Positions 16,004 through 23,424 of a stretch of DNA of 64,000 bases are shown piece after piece (position 1 is the stretch's first letter; each line of letters opens with the position of its first letter). Position numbers and translations under genes: made by a program. The DNA lies in NCBI GenBank assembly GCA_002295885.1, contig DBGM01000041.1, positions 1,027-65,026 of the forward strand, written 5' to 3'. The notes beneath the pieces were generated by a model. It ran no database searches and was not told the DNA's origin. It saw nothing but the letters and a program-made list of their open reading frames with translations. This DNA is from Phycisphaerales bacterium UBA854. Its GTDB lineage: Bacteria > Planctomycetota > Phycisphaerae > Phycisphaerales > SM1A02.

Positions 16004-17142
16004 CCAATGGTACACAAATGAAATCCCTCGCATCACCGCTGCGAGTTCTTGCCTTCGAGTCGTTCGATGCCGGGTCCCATCGCCAGACCCGTCGCGCAGT
16101 TGAGACTCATTGTCATTTGGACTGGAGGTGGCTCACGCTTCCGGGTCGGGGCTGGAAGTGGAGGATGCGGACCGGGGCGGCCGAGCTGGCCGCTCAGGTC
16201 CGGGTTGCAGCGGAGGAGGGGAAGTGGGGGGATTGGCGGCCAGATGTGGTCTTCGCCACGTCGCTGATCAGCCTGGGGGATCTGATCGCACAACTGCCCC
16301 GGGCGTGGAGGACTGCGGTCTCCGTTCTCTACATGCACGAAAACCAACTGGTGTATCCGGTCCGGCCGGAGCATGCGGCGGAGGATGACCGGGATCTGCA
16401 GTTCGCGGTGACGAACCTGATGAGCATGCTGGCGGCGGATCGGGTGCTGTTCAACAGTCGCTGGAACCGTGATTCATTCCTGGATGGAATCGGTCGCGAG
16501 GCCGGGCGTTCTCCGGAGGGAGCACTGAAGCGGATCGGGGCGGATCTCCGGACTCGGTCCGAGGTCGTCTGGCCGCCGGTGGAGCTGCCGATGACGTCCG
16601 AGCCTCCAAGCGGGACGCCACGACGAGTTTTACATAACGCACCCGTGGTCGTGTGGCCGCATCGGTGGGAGCATGACAAGGGGCCCGACGAGCTGCTGGA
16701 GATTGCCCGCAGTATGCGTGGACGTACGCCGGTCAAGTGGGTTCTGCTGGGCGAACGGTTCCGTGTCGTTCCGGAGGCCATGGAGCGGTTCCTGGAGGAG
16801 TTCGAGGACGACATCCTGCACTGTGGTCGGATCGACGATCGTGACGAGTACCTGGCCATGCTGGGATCGTGCGACTGGGTACTGTCCACGGCGTCCCACG
16901 AGTTCTTCGGGATCGCGGTGGTCGAGGCGATGTGGATGGGATGCATGCCGTGGTTGCCCGGTCGGTTGAGCTACCCGGAGCTGGTGCCGGCAGGATGCAT
17001 TGGCCTGACCCCGGAGGATCCGCCCGAAGGCCCGGGGGGATTGGTTGAATCCATCCGTCGACACCTCGGTCCGTGCCGCTCGAAGGAGGCGGTGCGTCGC
17101 ATCGAGAAGGAGATCGTCGCTGCGTACGAGTCATCGGTCTGA
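15997..17142 (+). CDS. Predicted tRNA-queuosine alpha-mannosyltransferase (QTMAN/DUF3524 family)
   Basis: A GT-B glycosyltransferase of about 381 residues. The N-terminal half has the DUF3524/QTMAN signature: RVLAFESFDAGSHRQTRR, a LTLPGRGWKWRMR block, PDVVFATSLISLGDL and YMHENQLVYPV. The C-terminal half is a group-1 type domain with VVWPHRWEHDKGPDELLEI and a donor-site ASHEFFGIAVVEAMWMG. The animal member (GTDC1) adds mannose to queuosine in tRNA-Asp; by homology this should modify tRNA-Asp(Q34), but that is inference. ATGs at 15997, 16000 and 16018 are candidates; 15997 is taken because TAGCAT (15986-15991) lies 5 nt upstream and none has a Shine-Dalgarno. Confidence 0.82.
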   Translation: MMTNGTQMKSLASPLRVLAFESFDAGSHRQTRRAVETHCHLDWRWLTLPGRGWKWRMRTGAAELAAQVRVAAEEGKWGDWRPDVVFATSLISLGDLIAQLPRAWRTAVSVLYMHENQLVYPVRPEHAAEDDRDLQFAVTNLMSMLAADRVLFNSRWNRDSFLDGIGREAGRSPEGALKRIGADLRTRSEVVWPPVELPMTSEPPSGTPRRVLHNAPVVVWPHRWEHDKGPDELLEIARSMRGRTPVKWVLLGERFRVVPEAMERFLEEFEDDILHCGRIDDRDEYLAMLGSCDWVLSTASHEFFGIAVVEAMWMGCMPWLPGRLSYPELVPAGCIGLTPEDPPEGPGGLVESIRRHLGPCRSKEAVRRIEKEIVAAYESSV

Positions 17143-17148
17143 CCCGGA

Positions 17149-17164
17149 ACCGGCTGCTGCCGGT
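17149..17164 (+). terminator. Possible terminator hairpin after QTMAN
   Basis: ACCGGC-TGCT-GCCGGT forms a 6-bp stem 6 nt after the stop codon, followed by CGTTTC. The T-run is short, so efficiency is doubtful. A weak -10-like TATTAT lies downstream at 17209-17214. Confidence 0.35.
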
Positions 17165-17305
17165 CGTTTCATCCCGGACTGAACCCCGGGTACATCGCCG
17201 ATAATGCATATTATGTAAAATGGCCCATGGCGCTGATGCTGTCGAGGCGGGGTGCCTCCGGGGTGCTCATGGACTCTGGCGGCATTTCGGTGCATGATGA
17301 TGCTC

Positions 17306-18085
17306 ATGAGGAAGTTCACCGCGGTCTCGATCGTCTGCCTGGCTCCCCTGGTGAGCACGGCCTGTGTCACCACCCCCGGGCAGCTCGACCCCGTCGGCCG
17401 GGAGGTTCCCGATTCCGTCGAGGAGCCCCAGGGCGTCATCCACGAGAAGAGCGTCTACGACCATCGGACCATCCACGGCTGGCAGGTCCTGGTCAGTCCG
17501 GATCTCGTCTCGGATCCCGCCCTCGAGGCTCCCACGATGGAGCTGCTGGAGGATCACCTCTATCGCATCGTCCGCGTCCTGCCGTCCCCTGCCCTCGATC
17601 GACTCCGGGAGGTCGAGATCTGGGTCGAGAAGGACACGCCCTGGACGCAGTGCATGTGCTACCACGTCTCCCCGGCCTGGTTGGCCGCCAACGGCTACAA
17701 CCCCGTGAAGGCGGGCACCGTGGAAGTCGGCAATGCCGCGGCATTCCTCGACTGGACCCATGCCCAGCCCTGGATGGTCCTGCACGAACTCGCTCATGCC
17801 TACCACTATCAGGTGCTCGGTCCCGATCATCCGGACATCCATGACGCCTGGCGGGCCCGGGTCGACGCCGGCGACTTCGATCAGGTTCTCCACGCCAGCG
17901 GTTCTCCCCGTCGTCACTACGCACTCACCAACGACAAGGAGTACTTCGCCGAGACGACGGAGGCCTACTTCGGAACCAACGACTTCCATCCCTTCGTTCG
18001 TGCGGAGCTGCAGCAGGTCGATCCCCGTGGCCATGCCCTCATGGAGGCGACGTGGTTCAGCTCCACGGGCGATCCCGGTTCATGA
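17306..18085 (+). CDS. Lipoprotein zinc metallopeptidase (HExxH)
   Basis: A 259-residue predicted lipoprotein. The signal peptide ends in the lipobox LVSTAC, so Cys20 would be lipidated. The zinc-binding motif HELAHAYHY is followed about 50 residues later by EYFAETTEAYF, whose Glu is the likely third ligand, as in gluzincins and ATLF-like peptidases. Cysteines in CMCYH may form a disulfide. Start codons at 17294, 17297, 17300 and 17306 are in frame; 17306 gives a compact signal peptide. Its stop overlaps the histidine-kinase start (ATGA), an unusual pairing suggesting that peptidase and sensor work together. Confidence 0.75.
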   Translation: MRKFTAVSIVCLAPLVSTACVTTPGQLDPVGREVPDSVEEPQGVIHEKSVYDHRTIHGWQVLVSPDLVSDPALEAPTMELLEDHLYRIVRVLPSPALDRLREVEIWVEKDTPWTQCMCYHVSPAWLAANGYNPVKAGTVEVGNAAAFLDWTHAQPWMVLHELAHAYHYQVLGPDHPDIHDAWRARVDAGDFDQVLHASGSPRRHYALTNDKEYFAETTEAYFGTNDFHPFVRAELQQVDPRGHALMEATWFSSTGDPGS

Positions 18086-19434
18086 GCGCGGTCGCACGCA
18101 TCAAGTCCAGCCTCCTGATCAACCTGTCCGCGGTCATCGTGGTCTGGGTACTCATCTCGATGCTCGGTGCGCTGCTTTTTCTCGTCTGGATCGTCCGCAG
18201 TGCCGCTGAGCAGCAGGTTGCGCTCGAAGGCGATGTGATCGGAGCGGTCGCGACCGCTGCCGTCATCGACCCCCTGCTGACCAACGACTTTCCGACCATT
18301 CAGTCCCGGCTCCAGGCCCTGGTCGAGACCCATCCCGACATCGTGTTCTGTCAGCTCGACAGCCGGATGCCCACGTCCGTCGGTGCGGAGGTGTCCGTCG
18401 GCGAGCGGGACGCGCTGGCCAAGTGGATCGAGGGCGATCTCGAAGGCTTCGTCGTCTTCTTCACCCCGGTCGAGATCCAGGATCCGCAGCCCATCCAGCT
18501 GGCGGAGATCGCGGTCGGATTCTCCCGGGAGCACATCGATTCATCGACGGGAAGTCAGATCATCTGGATCGCCATCGGTCTCGGCCTGTCGTTCCTGTTC
18601 GTCAGCACATCGCTGGTCTACGTCCTCAACCGGGTCATCGGTCGGCCGCTGAAGAGTCTCGACGCCCAGGCCGCGCGGCTGGCCGGCGGCAATCTCTCCT
18701 CCCCCATCAGGGTCGATTCCCAGACCGAGTTCGGCCATCTCGCGGAGACCATGGAACTGATGCGCGTGCGGGTCTCTGAGCAGATCCAGAGTCTTCAGGG
18801 CCTGTCCGAGGAGCTCACGCAGTCCAGCGATTCGCAGCGCATGCTGTTCCGGGAGCTCGATCACCGGGTCCGCAACAATCTGGCCGGTCTGGCTTCGCTG
18901 ATCACGCTGAGTCAGCAGAACTGTTCCGGCATCGACGACTTCGCCGAGTCGATCCGCGGCCGGGTCCACGCGATGTCGGTGGTGCACTCCATGCTGTCGC
19001 AGGAGCACTGGGATCCGATCGACCTCTCCAGCATGATCCGCCTGCTGGTTCCTCCGGGTGCGAAGGGCACATTGGAGATGGAGCAGAATCCGGCGGTGCT
19101 GGTTCCTCCCCAGCAGGCCACGGCCTGCGGCATGGTCTTCCAGGAACTGATGGCCAACTCCCTCAAGTACGGAGCCTGGTCCGACGGTGGCGTGGTGCAC
19201 GTCCTGTGGTCGTCTCCCGAAGTGGAAGAGGACGGTGCGAGGCGGCTGTCGATCTACTGGCGCGAATCCGGCGGCCCCACCCTGAGCGGCGAGGTGTCAC
19301 CCGGAACCGGGACCGGACTCATCGAGGGATTCGTCACCCACGAACTGGGCGGATCGATCGAGTTCCGCTACGAGCCCGATGGGGTCCGGCATCAGATCCA
19401 GCTCCGCTTCTTCAGTGAGAAGCCGCGGGCTTGA
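18082..19434 (+). CDS. Membrane sensor histidine kinase (HAMP, HisKA_2/HWE type)
   Basis: A 450-residue inner-membrane kinase. TM1 spans about residues 12-36, an extracytoplasmic sensor domain follows to about 155, TM2 covers about 158-180, and a HAMP-like linker (NRVIGRPLKSLDAQAARL) leads to a HisKA_2 domain. The phospho-acceptor is His261 in RELDHRVRNNLAGLASL. The ATPase domain has the N-box FQELMANSLKYGAW and a G-box GTGTGLIEGFV. HisKA_2 kinases often signal to atypical regulators. No response regulator is adjacent. It overlaps the metallopeptidase gene by 4 nt upstream and its 3' end overlaps convergent menG by 23 bp. Confidence 0.88.
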   Translation: MSAVARIKSSLLINLSAVIVVWVLISMLGALLFLVWIVRSAAEQQVALEGDVIGAVATAAVIDPLLTNDFPTIQSRLQALVETHPDIVFCQLDSRMPTSVGAEVSVGERDALAKWIEGDLEGFVVFFTPVEIQDPQPIQLAEIAVGFSREHIDSSTGSQIIWIAIGLGLSFLFVSTSLVYVLNRVIGRPLKSLDAQAARLAGGNLSSPIRVDSQTEFGHLAETMELMRVRVSEQIQSLQGLSEELTQSSDSQRMLFRELDHRVRNNLAGLASLITLSQQNCSGIDDFAESIRGRVHAMSVVHSMLSQEHWDPIDLSSMIRLLVPPGAKGTLEMEQNPAVLVPPQQATACGMVFQELMANSLKYGAWSDGGVVHVLWSSPEVEEDGARRLSIYWRESGGPTLSGEVSPGTGTGLIEGFVTHELGGSIEFRYEPDGVRHQIQLRFFSEKPRA

Positions 19435-20191
19435 TTCCGTGGGTCAGCGTGCAGATGCCGAAGGTCAACGGACGCTGCGAGACCGATTCGAATCCCTGTT
19501 CGGACACCAGTGCCCCGAGTTCCTCGGCCGATGCGAACGACTCGATCGAACGTGGCAGGTAGCGGTACGCACCGCTCCGGTCGCCGGAGAGCAGGGTCGC
19601 CGTCAGCGGCATGATGCGATGGTTGTAGAGATCCGCGCCGAACCGCACGAGCGGGTTGGCGGGCTGGCTGAACTCGAGGATCACGAGCCGGCCGCCCGGG
19701 GCCAGAACCCGATGGAACTCGGCCAGGGCGAGGTGTGGTTCGGTCACGTTGCGGATGCCGAAGGCGATCGTCACGACGGTGCACGATTCGTCCGGCACAT
19801 CGAGATTCATGGCGTCGCCCCGGGTGAACGTCGCCGTGGTTCCGGCGTGCCGGGGCGCCTTTCGATCCGCGATCTCAAGCATTCCGGCCGAGAAGTCGAT
19901 CCCCTGGACCGACGCGGGGTTGCACCTTGCCAACGCGAAGGTGAGATCTCCGGTGCCGCAGGCCACGTCGAGCACGTGGTCGGAGGGGCCCACGTCCGCC
20001 ATCCGCACGGCCTTTCGTCGCCAGGACTGGTCCCGGCCGAAGGAATGCACCCGGTTGTTCAGGTCGTAGCGGTCGGCGATGGCATCGAACATCCGACGGA
20101 CCCGTCCGGCCTTGTCCGGGGCCCGGTGTGGATCGGCCCTGAGATCCTCGGAGGTCCAGGCGGGCTTCGCGTTGTCGTCTCGGGTGTCCAT
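19412..20191 (-). CDS. ubiE: Demethylmenaquinone methyltransferase (MenG/UbiE)
   Basis: A 259-residue class I SAM methyltransferase for the last C-methylation of menaquinone (or ubiquinone) synthesis. Diagnostic blocks are VRRMFDAIADRYDLNNRVHSFG, the SAM motif VLDVACGTGDLTFAL, GIDFSAGMLEIA and a late VVTIAFGIRNV. No other quinone genes are near, so which quinone is made cannot be told. TAGGAT lies 9 nt upstream of the ATG. Its 3' end overlaps the end of the sensor-kinase gene by 23 bp. Confidence 0.93.
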   Translation of the reverse strand: MDTRDDNAKPAWTSEDLRADPHRAPDKAGRVRRMFDAIADRYDLNNRVHSFGRDQSWRRKAVRMADVGPSDHVLDVACGTGDLTFALARCNPASVQGIDFSAGMLEIADRKAPRHAGTTATFTRGDAMNLDVPDESCTVVTIAFGIRNVTEPHLALAEFHRVLAPGGRLVILEFSQPANPLVRFGADLYNHRIMPLTATLLSGDRSGAYRYLPRSIESFASAEELGALVSEQGFESVSQRPLTFGICTLTHGIKPAASH

Positions 20192-20236
20192 GAACGGTGA
20201 ATCCTACCCGCCTCAGCCGCTGCGGACCGGCTTCTG

Positions 20237-20242
20237 TACAAT
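20237..20242 (+). promoter_or_regulatory. Putative -10 element for a leaderless lipoprotein gene
   Basis: TACAAT ends 6 nt before the GTG at 20249. The absence of a Shine-Dalgarno and the spacing support the GTG start. Confidence 0.5.
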
Positions 20243-20248
20243 CAACTC

Positions 20249-20926
20249 GTGACCTGCTCCCCCACCGATCCAGGCCCTGCCCCCCACCGCTCCCGCGGAT
20301 CCGCCGCCACCGCGCGGATCGCCCTGCTGGGCGTGCTGCTGGGGGTGGTCGTCGGAGGATGCTCCTACGTCCATACCGCATACAGCTGGGTCGGCGGGAT
20401 CACGACCGGCATGCGGGTCGAATCCATCTCGGCGAATCCGGTGCATCTCGCATCGGACTTCGATGTCGCGGTGTGCTCCACGGATCCCTACGTCGAAGGT
20501 TCCATCTGGCTCACCGACGTGCCGGTGGCGGACCTTGTCGGCGGTTCGGTGGAGAAGGGGCAGATCCTGCACCTTGAACTGCTGTGGACTCCGCGGCCGG
20601 GCTACACCCCCATCGACTTCGAAGCGACGAACCTATCGGTGCGCTACATCGTGATCTCCGAGGGTGAATACGGGATCTACGAAGGGGGTGGCTTCGGCTA
20701 TCCGCTGGGGTCGCCCGAGGGCAGCTCGATGATTCTGAACGTGGAAGGCGTGACCCTGCAGCTGGCCGAGTCGACGGACGGCTTCGTCGACCTGCTGTCT
20801 CCCGCCGTCCTGGCGGGGACCTTCAACGGTCCATGCGACGTCGGTCTCGCCGAACTGATCCGCGATGCGGCGGCTCAGCTCGTGACGGACGCCTTCGGCC
20901 GCACGATGTTCGTGCGACTCGACTGA
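20249..20926 (+). CDS. Hypothetical lipoprotein
   Basis: A 225-residue protein of unknown function. After a charged, Pro-rich N-terminus, a hydrophobic segment (IALLGVLLGVVVG) ends in VGGCS, giving a probable lipidated Cys38. The remainder is predicted beta-rich with repeated short strands and few charges (YVEGSIWLTDVPVADL, YIVISEGEYGIYEGGG), resembling beta-sandwich envelope proteins. It starts with GTG. It sits divergent from menG (57 bp) and converges on rplU (4 bp). Confidence 0.7.
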   Translation: MTCSPTDPGPAPHRSRGSAATARIALLGVLLGVVVGGCSYVHTAYSWVGGITTGMRVESISANPVHLASDFDVAVCSTDPYVEGSIWLTDVPVADLVGGSVEKGQILHLELLWTPRPGYTPIDFEATNLSVRYIVISEGEYGIYEGGGFGYPLGSPEGSSMILNVEGVTLQLAESTDGFVDLLSPAVLAGTFNGPCDVGLAELIRDAAAQLVTDAFGRTMFVRLD

Positions 20927-20930
20927 CGGG

Positions 20931-21311
20931 TCACTCCGCGTCGGTCTTCTTCGTCGTCTTCTTCTTGCTGGCGGTCTTCTTGGCGGTCTTCTTCTTTCCG
21001 CCGAGTTCACCGATGCGGACGCGGAGCATCTTCTGACGGTGCCCCTTCTTCCGCTTGTATCCCTTGCGACGCTTGAACTTGATCACGTCGATCTTGACGT
21101 CGAGCCGCTCCTCGATGATCTCCGCGGTCACGGAGGCGCCGTCGACGTACGGCGTGCCGAGGGTGGCGGGCCCATCGCCCGACTTCAGGGCGAGGACACG
21201 GTCGAACGTGATGGTCTTGGCTCCGTCGGCGAGATCGCGACGATCGACGTCGATCACGTCTCCGGTCTGGACCTTGATCTGGGAACCGCTGTCTTCAACG
21301 ATGGCGTACAC
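20931..21311 (-). CDS. rplU: 50S ribosomal protein bL21 with Lys-rich C-terminal tail
   Basis: A 126-residue bL21. The core matches the family (YAIVEDSGSQIKVQTGDVI, DVIKFKRRKGYKRKKGHRQ). About 24 extra residues (GKKKTAKKTASKKKTTKKTDAE) extend beyond the usual C-terminus and would add positive charge for rRNA contact. The start is GTG at 21311 with a strong Shine-Dalgarno (AGGAGG, 21318-21323) and a good promoter upstream. The partner gene rpmA (bL27), usually next to rplU, is absent here. Confidence 0.95.
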   Translation of the reverse strand: MYAIVEDSGSQIKVQTGDVIDVDRRDLADGAKTITFDRVLALKSGDGPATLGTPYVDGASVTAEIIEERLDVKIDVIKFKRRKGYKRKKGHRQKMLRVRIGELGGKKKTAKKTASKKKTTKKTDAE

Positions 21312-21380
21312 GGGAGACCTCCTGGGTCGTTTGCCTCCGGGGCGGATAATCGCACTTGGGCCGGAGCGTGTGAATCGATC

Positions 21381-21408
21381 ATTGTAGCGGCCCGGACGAT
21401 CCTGCCAA
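21381..21408 (-). promoter_or_regulatory. Sigma-70-type promoter of rplU
   Basis: On the minus strand TTGGCA (21403-21408), a 16-nt spacer and TACAAT (21381-21386) match the housekeeping consensus well. This leaves a leader of roughly 63 nt before the GTG start, with AGGAGG in place. No L21 autoregulatory structure was identified in the leader. Confidence 0.65.
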
Positions 21409-21414
21409 GGGGGC

Positions 21415-22596
21415 TCAGCCCCTCTTCAGGGCCTGGAGACGGTCGATTGCGGCCTCCAGGACCGGGGTCGACTTGCAGAATGCGAACCGGACCAGGTCGC
21501 GGCCCTCGGCGGGATCGTGGTAGAAGGCGCTGGGAGGGATGGCGGCGACGCCCACTTCGCTGGCCAGGTGCCGGCAGAACTCGACATCGTCGCGGAATCC
21601 GAACGGGGTGTGGTCGGCCAGGACGAAGTAGGTGCCCGCGGGAGTGAAGACATCGAACCCCACGTCGTCCAGCGCACCGCAGAGCAGGTCCCGACGGGCC
21701 CGGTACTCGGACGTGAAGGTGTCGAAGTAGGACTGCGGTGCCTCCAGCGCCGCGATGGTCGCATGCTGGAACGGCGTCGACACGGCGAAGGTGAAGAACT
21801 GGTGGGCGGAACGGATACCGGCCGTCAGGTGCGGCGGTGCGACGGCCCATCCGATCTTCCAGCCGGTCAGGGAGAAGGTCTTGCCCAGTGATCGCAGACT
21901 GATCGTCCGCTCGGCCATGCCGGGACGCGAAGCCATGTAGACATGTTCGCCCTCGAAGACCAGTCGGTCGTAGACCTCGTCCATGATCACCACGAGATCG
22001 TGTTCGATGGCGATGGCCGCGATCGAGTCGAGCTCCTCGGCCGAGTAGACCTTGCCGCAGGGGTTGTGCGGCGTGTTGACGAGGATGAATCTCGTCCGTT
22101 CGTTGACCATGGACCGCAGGGCATCGACGTCGAGACGGAAGTCGGGCGGCCGGATCGGAAGGAACCGGGGCACGGCGTCGGTCATGGCGAGGCAGGCGGG
22201 ATAGGAGTCGTAGAAGGGTTCGAGGATGATCACCTCGTCGCCGGGATTCGTCAGGCCCACGAGGGTCGCCGCGATGGCTTCCGTGCATCCGCAGGTGACG
22301 GTGACCCACTGGTCGGGATCGACGGTCAGGCCGGTCTCCTCGAGGAACCGGGCGGCCACGGCTTCCCGGAGGGCGGGAACGCCGACCATCGGTGCGTACT
22401 GGTTGTGACCGTCCCGGATTGCCCGCAGGGCGGCCTCCTTGACGAAGTCCGGGCCGTCGAAGTCCGGGAAGCCCTGTCCCAAATTCACGGCGTCGTGCTT
22501 CGCGGCCAGACGGGAGATCTCGGAGAAGACGCTCTCGCCGAACTGGGCGAGTCGGGCGGCCGTGCCGTGGCGGGTGCTGTGGGGCGAAGTGGTCAT
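21415..22596 (-). CDS. PLP aminotransferase, probable kynurenine/methionine aminotransferase
   Basis: A 393-residue fold-type I aminotransferase of the KAT/YbdL group. It shows NLGQGFPDFDGPDFV, YAPMVGVPALREAV, TPHNPCGKVYS, the Asp-x-x-Tyr pair IMDEVYDRLVFEG and PLP Lys239 in SLGKTFSLTGWKIGW. Such enzymes convert kynurenine to kynurenic acid or transaminate Met/Gln with 2-oxoacids. The divergent position next to the kynurenine genes (47 bp from the SDR start, with a palindrome between) supports a role in this pathway, but substrate choice is inference. TAGACT (22607-22612) lies 10 nt before the ATG. Confidence 0.85.
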   Translation of the reverse strand: MTTSPHSTRHGTAARLAQFGESVFSEISRLAAKHDAVNLGQGFPDFDGPDFVKEAALRAIRDGHNQYAPMVGVPALREAVAARFLEETGLTVDPDQWVTVTCGCTEAIAATLVGLTNPGDEVIILEPFYDSYPACLAMTDAVPRFLPIRPPDFRLDVDALRSMVNERTRFILVNTPHNPCGKVYSAEELDSIAAIAIEHDLVVIMDEVYDRLVFEGEHVYMASRPGMAERTISLRSLGKTFSLTGWKIGWAVAPPHLTAGIRSAHQFFTFAVSTPFQHATIAALEAPQSYFDTFTSEYRARRDLLCGALDDVGFDVFTPAGTYFVLADHTPFGFRDDVEFCRHLASEVGVAAIPPSAFYHDPAEGRDLVRFAFCKSTPVLEAAIDRLQALKRG

Positions 22597-22603
22597 GGAA
22601 TGA

Positions 22604-22614
22604 TGTAGTCTACA
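22604..22614. promoter_or_regulatory. Inverted repeat TGTAG-T-CTACA between divergent kynurenine genes
   Basis: Five-bp arms separated by one base form a near-perfect operator-like palindrome centred between the aminotransferase (minus) and SDR (plus) starts. It overlaps the TAGACT -10 candidate of the aminotransferase, where a bound repressor would block transcription. No regulator gene is adjacent and no second copy was seen before the HAAO operon. Confidence 0.4.
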
Positions 22615-22643
22615 CCTCCCGGACCACTCTCATGGAGAAACAG

Positions 22644-23423
22644 ATGAACATGTCGCTCGCCGGTCGTCGTGCCCTGGTCTGCGGGGCTTCGCAGGGAATC
22701 GGACGTGCCTGTGCGGAAGCACTGGCCGCGGCCGGTGCCTCGGTCACCGTACTGGCCCGCAAGGCGTCCAGCCTCGAGGACGTGCGGAACTCGCTCGGGA
22801 ACGGCGACCACCACTGCCTGGTGGCGGACCTGTCGGACTGGGCGACCGCGGCGCGTCTCGTCTCCGAACACGTCGAGCAGACGGGGCCCGTGCACATTCT
22901 GGTCAACAACAGCGGCGGACCGAAGGCCGGGCCCGCGATCGAGGCCTCTCCGGAGGACTTCCTGGCCGGCCTCACGCCGCATGTCCTCGGCTCGCAGGCG
23001 ATGGCTCAGGCCGTGGTGCCGGGGATGCGATCGGAGGGGTACGGACGGATCATCAACATCGTCTCGACCTCGGTGATCATGCCCATCAGCGGCCTGGGCG
23101 TTTCGAACGTGGTGCGGGGCGCGATCGGCAACTGGATGCGGATCCTGGCCTCGGAACTGGGGCCCGACGGCATCACCGTCAACAACATTCTTCCCGGGTA
23201 CGTCGGCACCGACCGGCTCGGTTCGCTCATGGAAGGCCGGGCCCAGCGTGAAGGCACGACCGCGGATGCCGTCGCCGACGCCTGGCGTGCGACGATTCCC
23301 GCCGGCCGCTTCGCCGATCCGTCCGAGATCGGATCGGTCTGCGCATTCCTGGCCTCCCCCGCCGCGTCCTACGTCAGCGGAGTCAATCTTCCCGTCGACG
23401 GGGCGCGTCTCGCCGCGAACTGA
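22644..23423 (+). CDS. SDR-family protein lacking the catalytic Tyr and Lys
   Basis: A 259-residue Rossmann-fold short-chain dehydrogenase-like protein. The cofactor site is intact (LVCGASQGIGRACAEAL, LVNNSGGPKAG) and so is the active-site Ser region (GRIINIVSTS). The normal YxxxK pair, however, reads Ser154 and Arg158 (GVSNVVRGAI), so classical catalysis is not expected. A related SDR subgroup without the Tyr is known. It leads the SDR-AMSDH-deaminase operon, only 1 nt before AMSDH. The ATG at 22644 has GGAG 7 nt upstream; the ATG at 22632 is an alternative. Its step in the pathway is unknown. Confidence 0.85.
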   Translation: MNMSLAGRRALVCGASQGIGRACAEALAAAGASVTVLARKASSLEDVRNSLGNGDHHCLVADLSDWATAARLVSEHVEQTGPVHILVNNSGGPKAGPAIEASPEDFLAGLTPHVLGSQAMAQAVVPGMRSEGYGRIINIVSTSVIMPISGLGVSNVVRGAIGNWMRILASELGPDGITVNNILPGYVGTDRLGSLMEGRAQREGTTADAVADAWRATIPAGRFADPSEIGSVCAFLASPAASYVSGVNLPVDGARLAAN

Positions 23424-23424
23424 C

